DNA of 64,000 bases from Phialophora verrucosa. Its lineage: Eukaryota > Ascomycota > Eurotiomycetes > Chaetothyriales > Herpotrichiellaceae. Below, piece after piece: positions 55,412 to 64,000 of the stretch. The notes under the pieces were generated by a model, which saw only the letters and a list, made by a program, of their open reading frames with translations, did not search any database and was not told where the DNA came from. The position numbers and the translations under genes are program-made. The stretch spans positions 620,001 through 684,000 of the forward strand of contig MSED01000008.1 of the NCBI GenBank assembly GCA_002099365.1. The letters are read 5' to 3'. Positions within the stretch are counted from its first letter, which is position 1. Every line of letters starts with the position of its first letter.

Positions 55412-56468
55412 GACGATGGCCCTTTCATTGCTGCAGACGTGCGCCAGTGGTGGAAGGTTCCGATGAGGGTGAAACAGGGTGAAATACCGCCTCATGGTGT
55501 GCTGGTCCATGAGAATAAATCCCCATCTCGTTCGGGAACGCCAGCCAATGACTATCAGCGGCATCTTGGACTGACTTCCCGACTCGCCATAAACCAAGAT
55601 GACTTCCGCGGGCCGGTTGACGAGACACTCGGCCCAGTATACTAACTGGATGCTAGTACTCGATTTCACTCGGTAATTGGCTGGCGCGACGGCAACTCAA
55701 GAGGTCTATCGACTACCTCTAAGTCGACTAAATGGGCGATCATGAGGCTGTTTGGGCGGGAGGCCTGGGGAAGAGATGCGGGGGTCGCGGGGGCATTAGA
55801 ACCTGCCCGGAATTAGTATGGCGGTCAGCCTTCCTCAGCGCCCGCGTCGACTGTAGATCTGTCTAGGCCATGTACTGTAAACAAGACGACCGAAACCAGA
55901 ATTTTCACTCCACCATCATGATGATAAGAGAGGTGATAACAGGTAAGCATAATCGGGAGGGGTAGGGCTATCGATATACGCACATTTATTGTGTCGTCAG
56001 GGAAGAAAGCAGGACAGGTTCAAGCTGCAAAGAAGCGCAGTTTCTACTCCGTACAGTTTGCAATGATGCGGCTGGAGAGACCTCATGAGGCAACTGACAC
56101 GGTTCTCAGAGACGGCGGGCGTCACCGCCACCGAGCTAGCGACGGCGGGATCGGTTTTGTACAGGCTTATATAGCTTCATGACGATAACATTAAATTGGG
56201 AGAGTGATCATGCGAGGACAACTCGCATAGAAATTTGGTGGGAGAACCTATCGAGCGGGGTAGCCTGTAATCCAGCTGAACTCTGTCCAGGCACCGCCGA
56301 CGCTTAGGTAACTTGTGACAGCCACCGCCCAAAGCCCACCTCGCCATCCTCACCAACCCTGCCCAAGACGAACAGACAATACCGCGCATCGCACCAAACG
56401 TCCTCCAACGCCACTCGGTGTATACGACTCAAAGCTCTCTCTCTCGACGGCCAACAGGTTGTGCCAGT
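55412..56468. other. Divergent promoter (metallo-hydrolase / cluster regulator)
   Basis: About 1.06 kb of shared upstream DNA. Contains the 12-mer CGGGCCGGTTGA at 55609-55620, which recurs at 61429, and a TACTCCGTA at 56045-56053. No gene is called. Confidence 0.45.
55609..55620 (+). promoter_or_regulatory. Candidate regulator site CGGGCCGGTTGA, copy 1
   Basis: Identical 12-mer to the one at 61429-61440. It lies about 200 bp upstream of the metallo-hydrolase start. It contains CGG half-sites of the kind Zn2Cys6 factors use. Chance sharing is not excluded. Confidence 0.25.
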
Positions 56469-58937
56469 ATGGAAGTGATGTCGACAGCACCCTCTCCCCG
56501 ACTTCCACCATCGATGGCCAGCGTAATCCAGCGACGAAGCAGAAGAGCGCCGGCGGCTTGCGAACTCTGTCGCTGGAAGAAAGTCCGCTGTGACGCTCGT
56601 GCCGGTCAGCCCTGCTCCAATTGTAATTTCGAACATGTCCAGTGCATTCTCGCACCCCAGCGTCCCAGGAAGTGAGCTTCTGTTCCCCTTGGACCGGCTT
56701 CGCTGTCAGACTGACATGCTCTGCTCTAGGGCCAGGAACGGAGCCAATGACCCACGCCCGGCTCCAAAGCTCTTGCCCAACATTGCTGCTGATCAAACTG
56801 ACGCCAACCACCAGCCCGTCATGTCCAGCCCTCTGCAAGGCGAACCGAGTTCTAGACCCCGGTCGCAGCCTGCACCTGCCATGCCGTCGCCAAGTGATCG
56901 CGCAGACGATTCGTCGACACTCGGTAGGCCATTGTCTCGGGCACGATGTGAGAACGACAGGCTGACTCGATGGAAACAGAAGATCCGCGAATCTGGACTT
57001 CGAATGGACTGGACCAAAGCCTCCCTCGAGCTCAAGACTCGTATGGCCATCCCTCACTCTCAGGCTCCGAGCTCACAGCGACGTGCTCAGCCTCGCTTGC
57101 AGGACTTCTACCAGACTACATCAGACCTTTCCCTCCAGGCACCGATCCAGAAGACATTCAATATCTCCAGAGGAAAGGAGCGCTCGCCCTGCCAGATCTC
57201 CCACTGCGAGATGCCTGTCTGAGATGCTATTTCCAGCATGTCCAGCCGATCTATGCGATCGTGGACCCCGGCAAGATCGCCTCTCAGCTCAGCGGCACAA
57301 GTGCAAACAACGAAAAGCTGAGCCTACTCCTTCTTCATGCTCTGATCTTCGTTGGCAGTACCTGGTTGGATGTCAAGCTCGTCCGAAAACTGGGGTTTCT
57401 GTCGCGCAAAGCGTTCCGCAAATCCATCCACCGGAAGATGCGGTTGCTGTATGACGCAGACTATGAAAACGACCGGCTGTGCTTGATCCAAGTGTTCATA
57501 CTGTGGACATTCTGGTTCGAGGGCCCCAACGAGAACAAGGATGGCTGGCACTGGATGGGAGCCGCGCTGTCTCTGTCACGGGCGGTTGGGCTGCATCGCA
57601 CCTTGCCCAGTGCAAACGTTGACTCTCCGATGAACCGACAGCGTAGACGGCTCTGGTGGAGCCTGGCCACTCGGGACGTCATCTGTTCCTTCGCTCTGAG
57701 TCGATCCCCTCGGATCTCAGAAGCAGACTACAATATCACCATGCTTGAGGTAGAGGACTTTGAATTCTGCCAGGCCCCAGAAGTGTACCCCGGCATCGTG
57801 GTCCAGCCCCTCCATTACCAACGAAAATTTGCTCAAATCTGTGTCCATTACGTCCAACTCGTCAAGATCTTTGGAAGGGTCTGCAAAGCTGCATATCCCG
57901 AGTCCGGATCTGGTAGCACTTCTGTGCTCTACTCGAGCCAGCAGTTGGCCGGTACCGACAACATGAACGTGGATAGTAACCTACCGAACATCGACCAACT
58001 CAAAGCCATCGAGAAAGACTTGGACAAGTGGCGACAAAGCATCCCAGAGCATCTCTGGCACATCTCAAACCTGCCCCCGGATCCCACAGACCTAGAGCGA
58101 GCGGACCTGGTTCATCGAGGTTTGCTCTCGATGATGTACTACACTACGATGATGATTCTACATCGACCACAAATGCAGCCCGCCAGCACGATTTTTCATC
58201 CCTTACCGGTCTGGCAGAGAGCCGTGTCAGACCCTGCGAGAGCCATCGTTCGATTTGCTGCCCTCGAAATCACCCAGATTGCCGTGAATTTCTACGAAGA
58301 TGACTTGGTCGAGTTCCTCGCGGCCACCTGCATTACGTGTCTTACGCTGGCCAGTATTTGTCACATTTTCGACATGATCAGTGAGAATCAAGCCCTTCGG
58401 TCCGATGCCGGTCAAAGGCTGGAACGATGCAAAGCTATCTTCCATGCCTTCTCGGAAAACCAGCATGGCGGCCAGTGGGCCCTTCACGTCATCGACTACA
58501 TCTTGTTCAGGTTCAAGCATAAACAACGCGAGGGCAAAGTCGACCCTAGGACTAATGACAAAGCGGTCGACTCCATCGACAGGACTGGCGCTCAGGAGGA
58601 CGATGGCCTGTCGTCCGCTGGCACTACCGAAGCCCTGCGCTACTCACAAACCACTTACCCTCCTGAGTCAACAGTTCCCTTGATGCAGCGGAGCACCAAT
58701 GTCCACGGCAGTACAGAGCGCAGCCTCGCCCCGGAGGCTCCCGGCGTTTCTGCTCTCTCTATGCTACACCAGCCGCCATTCGGCAGCATCGATGAAGTGC
58801 TGTTGTCATCCACGTTCGACCTGCGCCCTCTTGACAACCTGGCCAATTATACAGGGCCTGACCTTGCGTGGCTTGACTTCTCTCATAACTCGGAGCTCGG
58901 AGACGGTATAAGTTGGACGGACGCTGGTCCTGTTTGA
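56469..58937 (+). CDS. Zn2Cys6 transcription factor with fungal-specific regulatory domain (CTF1-like), putative cluster regulator
   Basis: Nuclear activator or repressor, 782 aa. The zinc cluster reads ACELCRWKKVRCDARAGQPC, followed by SNCNFEHVQC, near residue 33. The middle homology (fungal_trans) region follows, with LPDYIRPFPPGTDPEDIQYL, QRKGALALPDLPLRDACLR, GALSLSRAVGLHR-like AALSLSRAVGLHR and RRRLWWSLATRDVICSFALS, resembling cutinase transcription factor 1 types. Three exons are proposed: 56469-56671, 56730-57040 and 57103-58937. Intron 1 (58 bp) is clear. Intron 2 has a fixed acceptor at 57102, but the donor is uncertain: GTATGG at 57041 (62 bp) is preferred, while GTAGGC at 56924 (179 bp) also keeps frame. 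ATG at 56469 is the first good start. Its central place suggests that it controls the neighbouring enzymes. Confidence 0.88.
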
Positions 58938-59044
58938 AACATTTTCATTGCTTCAATCATGTCTGCTGCCATGGAGAGGGGAGACTAACTTGCCCTCGAG
59001 ACGACACAGGCTTTCGATTCGCTGTAATATCAGTCGACCGATCT

Positions 59045-60917
59045 TTAATTCTTCACATACCATGCGAGGTTATTCTTCGAGTCTAGCTCGTAGGCCGTGA
59101 AGCCATTGCCCAAGAAAGACCACCGATTGCTCCCTCTTCGGTGCTCAACCTCGAAATCCTCCGGGCGGATTTCCTGCAGCAGTTTATGGAATAGTAGAGC
59201 ACTGCCGCCAAACCCGGCCGTCACTCGCCCACTGACAGTATTTCGCTTGAACCAACTGGAGCAACTGTCCGTCCAGACCAGCGTGTCGTGGATCTCATTG
59301 CTTTTCTGGATGAATTCTTCGATGGCCACCGCTTTCGGGGTGATGGACTTGATGTCTTCCGTGGCAACCTTGTACAGCCACTTCAAGATATAGTCCCCGG
59401 TCCAATTGATCGACTCGATGAGAGAGCCATGGGTGACGACGGCATTCGGACCCAGGAAGATGAAGTGATTCGGCATGTCCTTAGCCCCGACTGAGAGATA
59501 CGACTTGGGATCCACCGCCCACTCCTGATTCAAGTCCACTCCATTTCTTCCTATCATCCGCCACTGTGGCTTCCATGAGACATCAAATCCGGTGGCGCAG
59601 ACAATCGCGTCGACTTTGAAAGACTTGCCACTCGCTGTGATCACCGACTCCGCGGTCGTCGCCGTCACGGTATCGAAGACTAATTCGACGTTCGGCTTTG
59701 AGAAGGATTCAAGATAGCCCTCAGCAGGTGTGATCCGACGGCAACCCAGGCCCCAAGTCGGAATCATCCGGGCGCACAGCTCGGGGTCGTGGTTCAACTT
59801 TTCGGACATTTGAAGCCGTGCCGCCTCTGATTCCCGGAGATTCTCTGGCGAATCCTTGACAAACTGTACCCTACAGCATCAGCTGGTCTTCGGCTCACGA
59901 TCGTTCTCGCACTCACCATCTTGAACATCGCGTTAACGCTGTGAATAATCTTTCGACGATATTCCCGGTGAAAGTCCTTATCCAGACGGAAGCGCCGCTT
60001 GTCCTCCTCGGTGTATGCAGGGTTCAGGGCGGTGTCATCCCTACCGAGCAGACTTGCAGGCGCAGTTCGTGAATAGACGTAATTCGGACTTCTCTGAAAG
60101 CTGATTACGTTGGCTCCAGGTAGAGCCGTGAGTTTGGGGACGATTTGAACCCCCGAGGATCCATTTCCAATGACAGCAATTGTCTTGTTTGAATAGTCAA
60201 AGGTATCGTCCCAGGCGGCGGAATGGCACTTGTGCCCTTTGAACTGGTCTAAACCTTTGACATCCGGCCATTGCCAGTTACTAATAAAGTGAGAAACAGC
60301 ACAATCTATAGGCCGCCGCCATTTGCTCACTTACTTTAGCACGCCCTGTGCAGAGATCAAAAAATCAGCATATTCGACGAACCTCCGCTCCGCGTTTTCC
60401 ACAGTGATCTTCCACTGCCCGAGGTCATCTTGCCACGTCGTCGCAGTCACTTTGTGGTGGAGGAAGACGTCTCGGTCCAGGTTCCACTTCTTGGCCGTTT
60501 CCTTCATATAGGCGTGGATATCCTGGCCCGTGGCGTAAAAATGACTCCAGTCAGGCTTTGGATCAAAAGGAAAACACTGCCGACGTCAATACAACCTGGG
60601 TCTTGGCCCACGAGGGACAGTGGGTAGCATACATAGACATGTGCTGGCACATCACATTGGACCCCGGGATATCTGTTGACAAGCCAAGTGCCTCCGATGT
60701 CGTCTCTCAGCTCATATATTTTATGCTCAACCAAGTCTTGAAACTCTGGACGTTCATGCTGCAGCTTGTGTGCAAATATGAGGGCTGAGAAGCCAGCTCC
60801 CACGGTCACAATCCTGAGCTTGCGCTGTGGAGTATAAGCCGGCGCCCGAGAGAGAGGACTCTCCCGGTCTCGAGAGGGAATTTGTCCATTGACTGAAGGT
60901 GTGCCGGGGTCATACAT
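59045..60917 (-). CDS. Baeyer-Villiger flavin monooxygenase
   Basis: FAD- and NADPH-dependent enzyme that inserts oxygen beside a ketone to give an ester or lactone. Four exons are inferred: 60917-60633, 60576-60335, 60280-59917 and 59863-59045, with introns of 56, 54 and 53 bp; the product has 569 aa. The FAD motif is IVTVGAGFSALIFAHKL, with Ala in place of the last Gly. Then come GGTWLVNRYPGVQCDVPAHV, the Baeyer-Villiger fingerprint FKGHKCHSAAWD (FxGxxxHxxxW-D), the NADPH motif VIGNGSSGVQIVP, and DAIVCATGFD. Spliced exon joins (AHVY-CFPFDPKPDWSHFY, QGVLN-NWQWPDVKG, NAMFKM-FVKDSPENL) match the family. Similarity is to the 4-hydroxyacetophenone/StcW-like group. The substrate is unknown. It is divergent from the cupin gene. 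Confidence 0.93.
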
Positions 60918-61689
60918 TGCTGCCGACAATGTGGACGACACTTGACTTGAGATACAAGGAGAGGAAGAAACGTGAAGCCTGTAGGGACTGAGGACGTGGT
61001 CGAGGATCTTCTTGTAACGAACGACGGCATCGAGTAGAATCACCCTGAGGCGGACCACACTCGTGAGCAGCCTTGCGTTTTCACGGTTTGTGGGTTAGTC
61101 GCCCGGGTTACATGCCGTCCCAGGCTCACCGACGGAGATCACTCTCATCGTTGACGGCTTGGTGTTTCTAGAGCCTATACTGAGCATCCATTCCAGCCTG
61201 CCAGGCAATTGTTTGTTCTTCTGATAGTTCGCTTCCCCGGGCCGTGGATAATCGTCACATTGTGGATACATTTATAAGTGAACCCATGTAAACTCAATTA
61301 GCAGCACGAGACGGTGGTGGCTGTGGGGGTAGCTATGGTAATCGGGATCAGTTTCCCTGTGGAATGGTGCAAACATGCCGCCCAGCCGGCCACTGTGCTG
61401 CACCTGCTCGGGCACTGGTTTGTATCCACGGGCCGGTTGATTCTCTCTGTGTGTGAGCGCGCCTCTCTTCTGGGGCCGCCAGGGGGGGGAATATGGCCGG
61501 AACACTCCCGCCTAGCGGCATCGACATGATATTTACATCAGGAACCTGACTATTCGTCTCTGCGAAGAGAGAGGAGAGATAATCAATTGAATTTAAACTC
61601 CTAAGACCCCGGCCACACTCAAAGACCTGTTTATGTTTACTGACCAAGGACTTCTCTTCCAAACATCACTCATTCTTCCCGACCCCACC
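60918..61689. other. Divergent promoter (Baeyer-Villiger enzyme / cupin)
   Basis: Shared upstream DNA of two cluster genes. Contains the second copy of the 12-mer (listed separately) and several CGG/CCG-rich pieces such as ATGGCCGGAACACTCCCGCC near 61494. Confidence 0.45.
61429..61440 (+). promoter_or_regulatory. Candidate regulator site CGGGCCGGTTGA, copy 2
   Basis: Identical to the 12-mer at 55609-55620. It lies about 250 bp before the cupin ATG and about 510 bp before the Baeyer-Villiger start. The core GCCGGTTG also occurs, inverted, at 63829-63836, about 190 bp upstream of the dehydrogenase at 62532-63641. Confidence 0.25.
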
Positions 61690-62136
61690 ATGGCAGTCGC
61701 GACGAAGGCGAGAGACGTTAGAGAAGTCCCGCCGACGTCGGTGTCCGTGACCCATGATCGGACAGGGGGTGGTTCCATCGACGGCGGGAAGCAGATGGGA
61801 GTCTTCGCTGGTGGACAAGTGTGGTTAAATCCTGTCCTGATGCGCAAAGACATCACCATTGCCCATGTCCACTTCGAACCCTGTGCGCGTACCAACTGGC
61901 ACAAACATGAAGGTGGTCAACTGCTCCGAGTCACGGCAGGCTCTGGATGGGTGTGCGATCAAGGGGGCGAACCGAAACGAATAGTGGTGGGCGACGTGGT
62001 GTGGTGCCCGCCAGGTGGAATTCATTGGCACGGTGCCGATGACGGGAGCTTCATGACTCACGAAGCCACCTCGTTTGGTGGGCTGGACTGGTATGAGGCC
62101 GTGAGCGAGGAGGAGTACGCGGCGAAAAGGTCGTGA
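61690..62136 (+). CDS. Small single-domain cupin
   Basis: 148 aa from the ATG at 61690, which has an excellent context (cccaccATGGc); an upstream in-frame ATG at 61633 would add 19 residues. Cupin motif 1 is CARTNWHKHEGGQLLRVTAG with the HxH metal pair, and motif 2 is GDVVWCPPGGIHWHGA with the third His. The length and motif form match the small cupins found next to carboxymuconolactone-decarboxylase-type proteins in catabolic gene sets. Such proteins may be metal-dependent isomerases, decarboxylases or dioxygenases, so a ring-fission or isomerase role is possible but unproven. No intron and no signal peptide. Confidence 0.87.
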   Translation: MAVATKARDVREVPPTSVSVTHDRTGGGSIDGGKQMGVFAGGQVWLNPVLMRKDITIAHVHFEPCARTNWHKHEGGQLLRVTAGSGWVCDQGGEPKRIVVGDVVWCPPGGIHWHGADDGSFMTHEATSFGGLDWYEAVSEEEYAAKRS

Positions 62137-62531
62137 TGACTGGTATGCTCAGCCTCTTTTTCTGGTCGATCCTGCTGTTGCCTTAACCATACTGGAGTGA
62201 TTCAATCTGGAGGACATGATTGATTCCAAGGGGTCGGGGGCGGTTCCTGGCTATAATATTACCAGCGGGGCCTAAACACGTATACAGTCTGTGACGCCGT
62301 GGCGGCGTCTTTATAGACCCTCGGGTAATCTTCCAAGTCACATATCCTACCCACTAAGGTTTTCTGATGACTAGGTGACTTGACAATAGGATACAATCAA
62401 GAATTCAAGGAACAACTCGTTCCGCACCTGCTCAGTCAATTTCCACACGAAACATAACTCTCACTTGAATTTTAATGTCTATGAACAGCCAACCAGGAGG
62501 CTTCTCGGGCCTGTGTTGAAATTCAGAGGTC
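62137..62531. other. Convergent intergenic region
   Basis: Shared 3' flank of the cupin and the dehydrogenase genes. Nothing recognised. Confidence 0.4.
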
Positions 62532-63641
62532 TCAGCTCAATCGCGAGCTTGACTGTTCGAACTTTTCCACCTCGTCATTGATAAACAGCCATATTGCAGA
62601 ACCGTCAAGACCCTAAGACAGTGGGTCATCAGTGTTTGCTGCCGGTGCGGAGAGAAGTTGGAAAGTCGAACTTACCGACGTTCTTGGATCCTGATCAGCT
62701 CTCTCAAAGTATTTGACAGACACCTCACCGAGGTTTGGCTTGATTCCGACTTGGTGCGCCGCATTAATGGCCATGTTGATATCCTTGGCGCATAATCGCG
62801 AAGTGAATCCGGCCTTGAAACCCCTACTGGAAGCGCTTGCAGGCACTATCCCCGGGACCGGGTTTGCGAAGTTCAATGCCCACGAGTCGCCACTAGATCC
62901 CTTGATACTCTGGTAGAGAATGTGTTTGTCGACGCCAGATCGGAGCCCGAAGGCGAAGCCCTCCGCTGCCACAGCAATATTGGTGAGTCCGATGTAATTG
63001 TTCACGATTTTGCAAACAAGTCCGCTCCCGAGGCCGCCGCAAAAGTTGATACGGTCGTCGGCCCCCATCCAGCCAACTACATCGCAAACACGTCGTGCGA
63101 CAGAGTCCGCCTCTGCGGGCCCTGCGTGTCCTAAGAAGAACGAGAGCGTGCCCTCTTCGGCGCCTTTGACTCCGCCTGAGACCGGGGTATCGACATAAAT
63201 TCCGACGCCGGCATCGATGATCTTGTGACCAATGTCTCGAGTCGTGGCAACATTCAGCGTGCTGCATTCCAAAATCAGGCGGTCACGGTTCTTGGAGGCG
63301 GCAATGACTCCGGTCTCTTGTTCGAGGTATACGGCCCGCGCGTGGGCGTCCATGGGCAACATTGAGATCACCGTTGCAGATCGAGTTGCCAATTCTCTCG
63401 CGGAACTGGCAGACTCGATAGGACCGAGGCTTCCAACATTCTGCACAAAATTCTCACAAGCCTCACGATTTACGTCAAAGATGTAAAGTGTTGCGGACGA
63501 GGGCATGTTTTTGCGCACATTCCGTGCCATTGGGAACCCCATGTTCCCAATACCTGCGGTGCGTACGTCAGATCATTCCGCCAGTGGGAGGGATTACGAC
63601 GTACCGACGAAGCCGACATCTGAGGCCATAGCTCCTTTCAT
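62532..63641 (-). CDS. Beta-hydroxyacid dehydrogenase, 3-hydroxyisobutyrate-dehydrogenase-like
   Basis: NAD(P)-dependent oxidoreductase acting on short beta-hydroxy acids or the matching semialdehydes. Three exons are inferred: 63641-63605, 63553-62676 and 62612-62532, with introns of 51 bp (GTACGT..CAG) and 63 bp (GTAAGT..TAG); the product has 331 aa. The first join restores the Rossmann motif GFVGIGNMGFPMARN. Substrate-binding motif DTPVSGGVKGAEEGTLSFFL and the catalytic-lysine motif GSGLVCKIVNNYIGL are both intact. The last exon adds GLDGSAIWLFINDEVEKF and replaces a short read-through C-terminus. The second in-frame ATG at 63629 is an alternative start. In this cluster it could reduce or oxidise a late acid intermediate. 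Confidence 0.9.
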
Positions 63642-64000
63642 GACACAAGATTCGTCAAATGAGCGCGTTTTCGTTGGGCTGACTAGGAAGGCCCTTGACT
63701 TTGGGCAGATGAACAGCCCTTGCTGTGAATCAAGTGTGGCAATTCATCATTTAGACTCGAGAGCGACGATATCTGATCCGTTACTGACTGTTTGATTGGA
63801 GCCAGTGGAATTGGCGGTAGTGCTTCGACAACCGGCACAACTCCATTTGCAGCGTTTCCTCGGTCCGCGAGACGTCCGGTCGATGGCATCACATGACGCT
63901 TTGGAAGTGCCCCAAGTTAGCCATGGAAGTCTCAAACTCAGCAAGTTCTGACGAGTCAAAGCCAGGGTTAAGTAACTACTTATTCCCCGACCGGAATGGA
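63642..64000. other. Right-edge upstream region
   Basis: Promoter side of the dehydrogenase, cut by the window edge. Contains CAACCGGC at 63829-63836 (inverse of GCCGGTTG). No gene was seen, and the cluster may continue beyond. Confidence 0.35.

Noticed and set aside
1..64000. tRNA genes, CRISPR arrays, bacterial-type operators or intact transposons
   Set aside because: No cloverleaf with a T-loop GTTCGAATC-type box was found by eye between genes, no regular spacer repeats, and no transposase or reverse-transcriptase motifs; a tRNAscan or repeat search could still find weak cases.

Overview
The window looks like chromosomal DNA of a filamentous ascomycete (Pezizomycotina). The genes are split by short introns, mostly 47-113 bp, with GT..AG ends and CTAAC/CTGAC-like branch sites. 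Gene families include Zn2Cys6 factors, fungal DUF3405 and DUF3824 proteins, and MFS sugar transporters. Several catabolic flavoenzymes suggest a Eurotiomycete, possibly a black yeast (Chaetothyriales), but that placement is a guess. No tRNA, rRNA, CRISPR array or intact transposon was recognised.

Left part (1-24 kb), mostly housekeeping. A 3' fragment of a probable Csm3/Swi3 fork-protection protein lies tail to tail with the ATR/Mec1 checkpoint kinase (three exons, 2296 aa). Next come the eEF2 chaperone Hgh1 (five exons, 362 aa), an uncharacterised zinc-motif protein, a mitochondrial-looking class III CoA-transferase, a DUF3405 membrane protein, the CCR4-NOT subunit Caf40/Rcd1 (402 aa), a pyridoxal-reductase-like aldo/keto reductase, and a cysteine-motif protein head to head with a UPC2-like Zn2Cys6 factor.

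Middle part (25-45 kb), looser and more lineage-specific. It holds a five-exon MFS sugar transporter (555 aa), an unusual 486-aa His/Asp-rich protein with an eight-cysteine tail, an NRG1-like C2H2 factor beside a 3.5-kb gene-free stretch, a DUF3824 protein (676 aa), and two neighbouring small basic proteins that both start with a textbook N-myristoylation signal. An 11-bp minisatellite ends this section. A 9-mer, TACGGAGTA, recurs in the intergenic DNA.

Right part (45-64 kb), a compact accessory metabolic cluster of ten genes. In order: salicylate-hydroxylase-type FAD monooxygenase, MFS transporter, SnoaL-like protein, maleylacetate-reductase-like dehydrogenase, DUF1330-like protein, metallo-beta-lactamase-fold hydrolase, CTF1-like Zn2Cys6 regulator, Baeyer-Villiger monooxygenase, small cupin, and 3-hydroxyisobutyrate-dehydrogenase-like enzyme. 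There is no PKS, NRPS or terpene synthase, so I read it as a catabolic module: import, oxygen insertion into a ketone, ester or lactone hydrolysis, aromatic hydroxylation and reduction of ring-fission products under a local regulator. The substrate is unknown, and the cluster may continue past the right edge. It is the best candidate here for an undescribed system.
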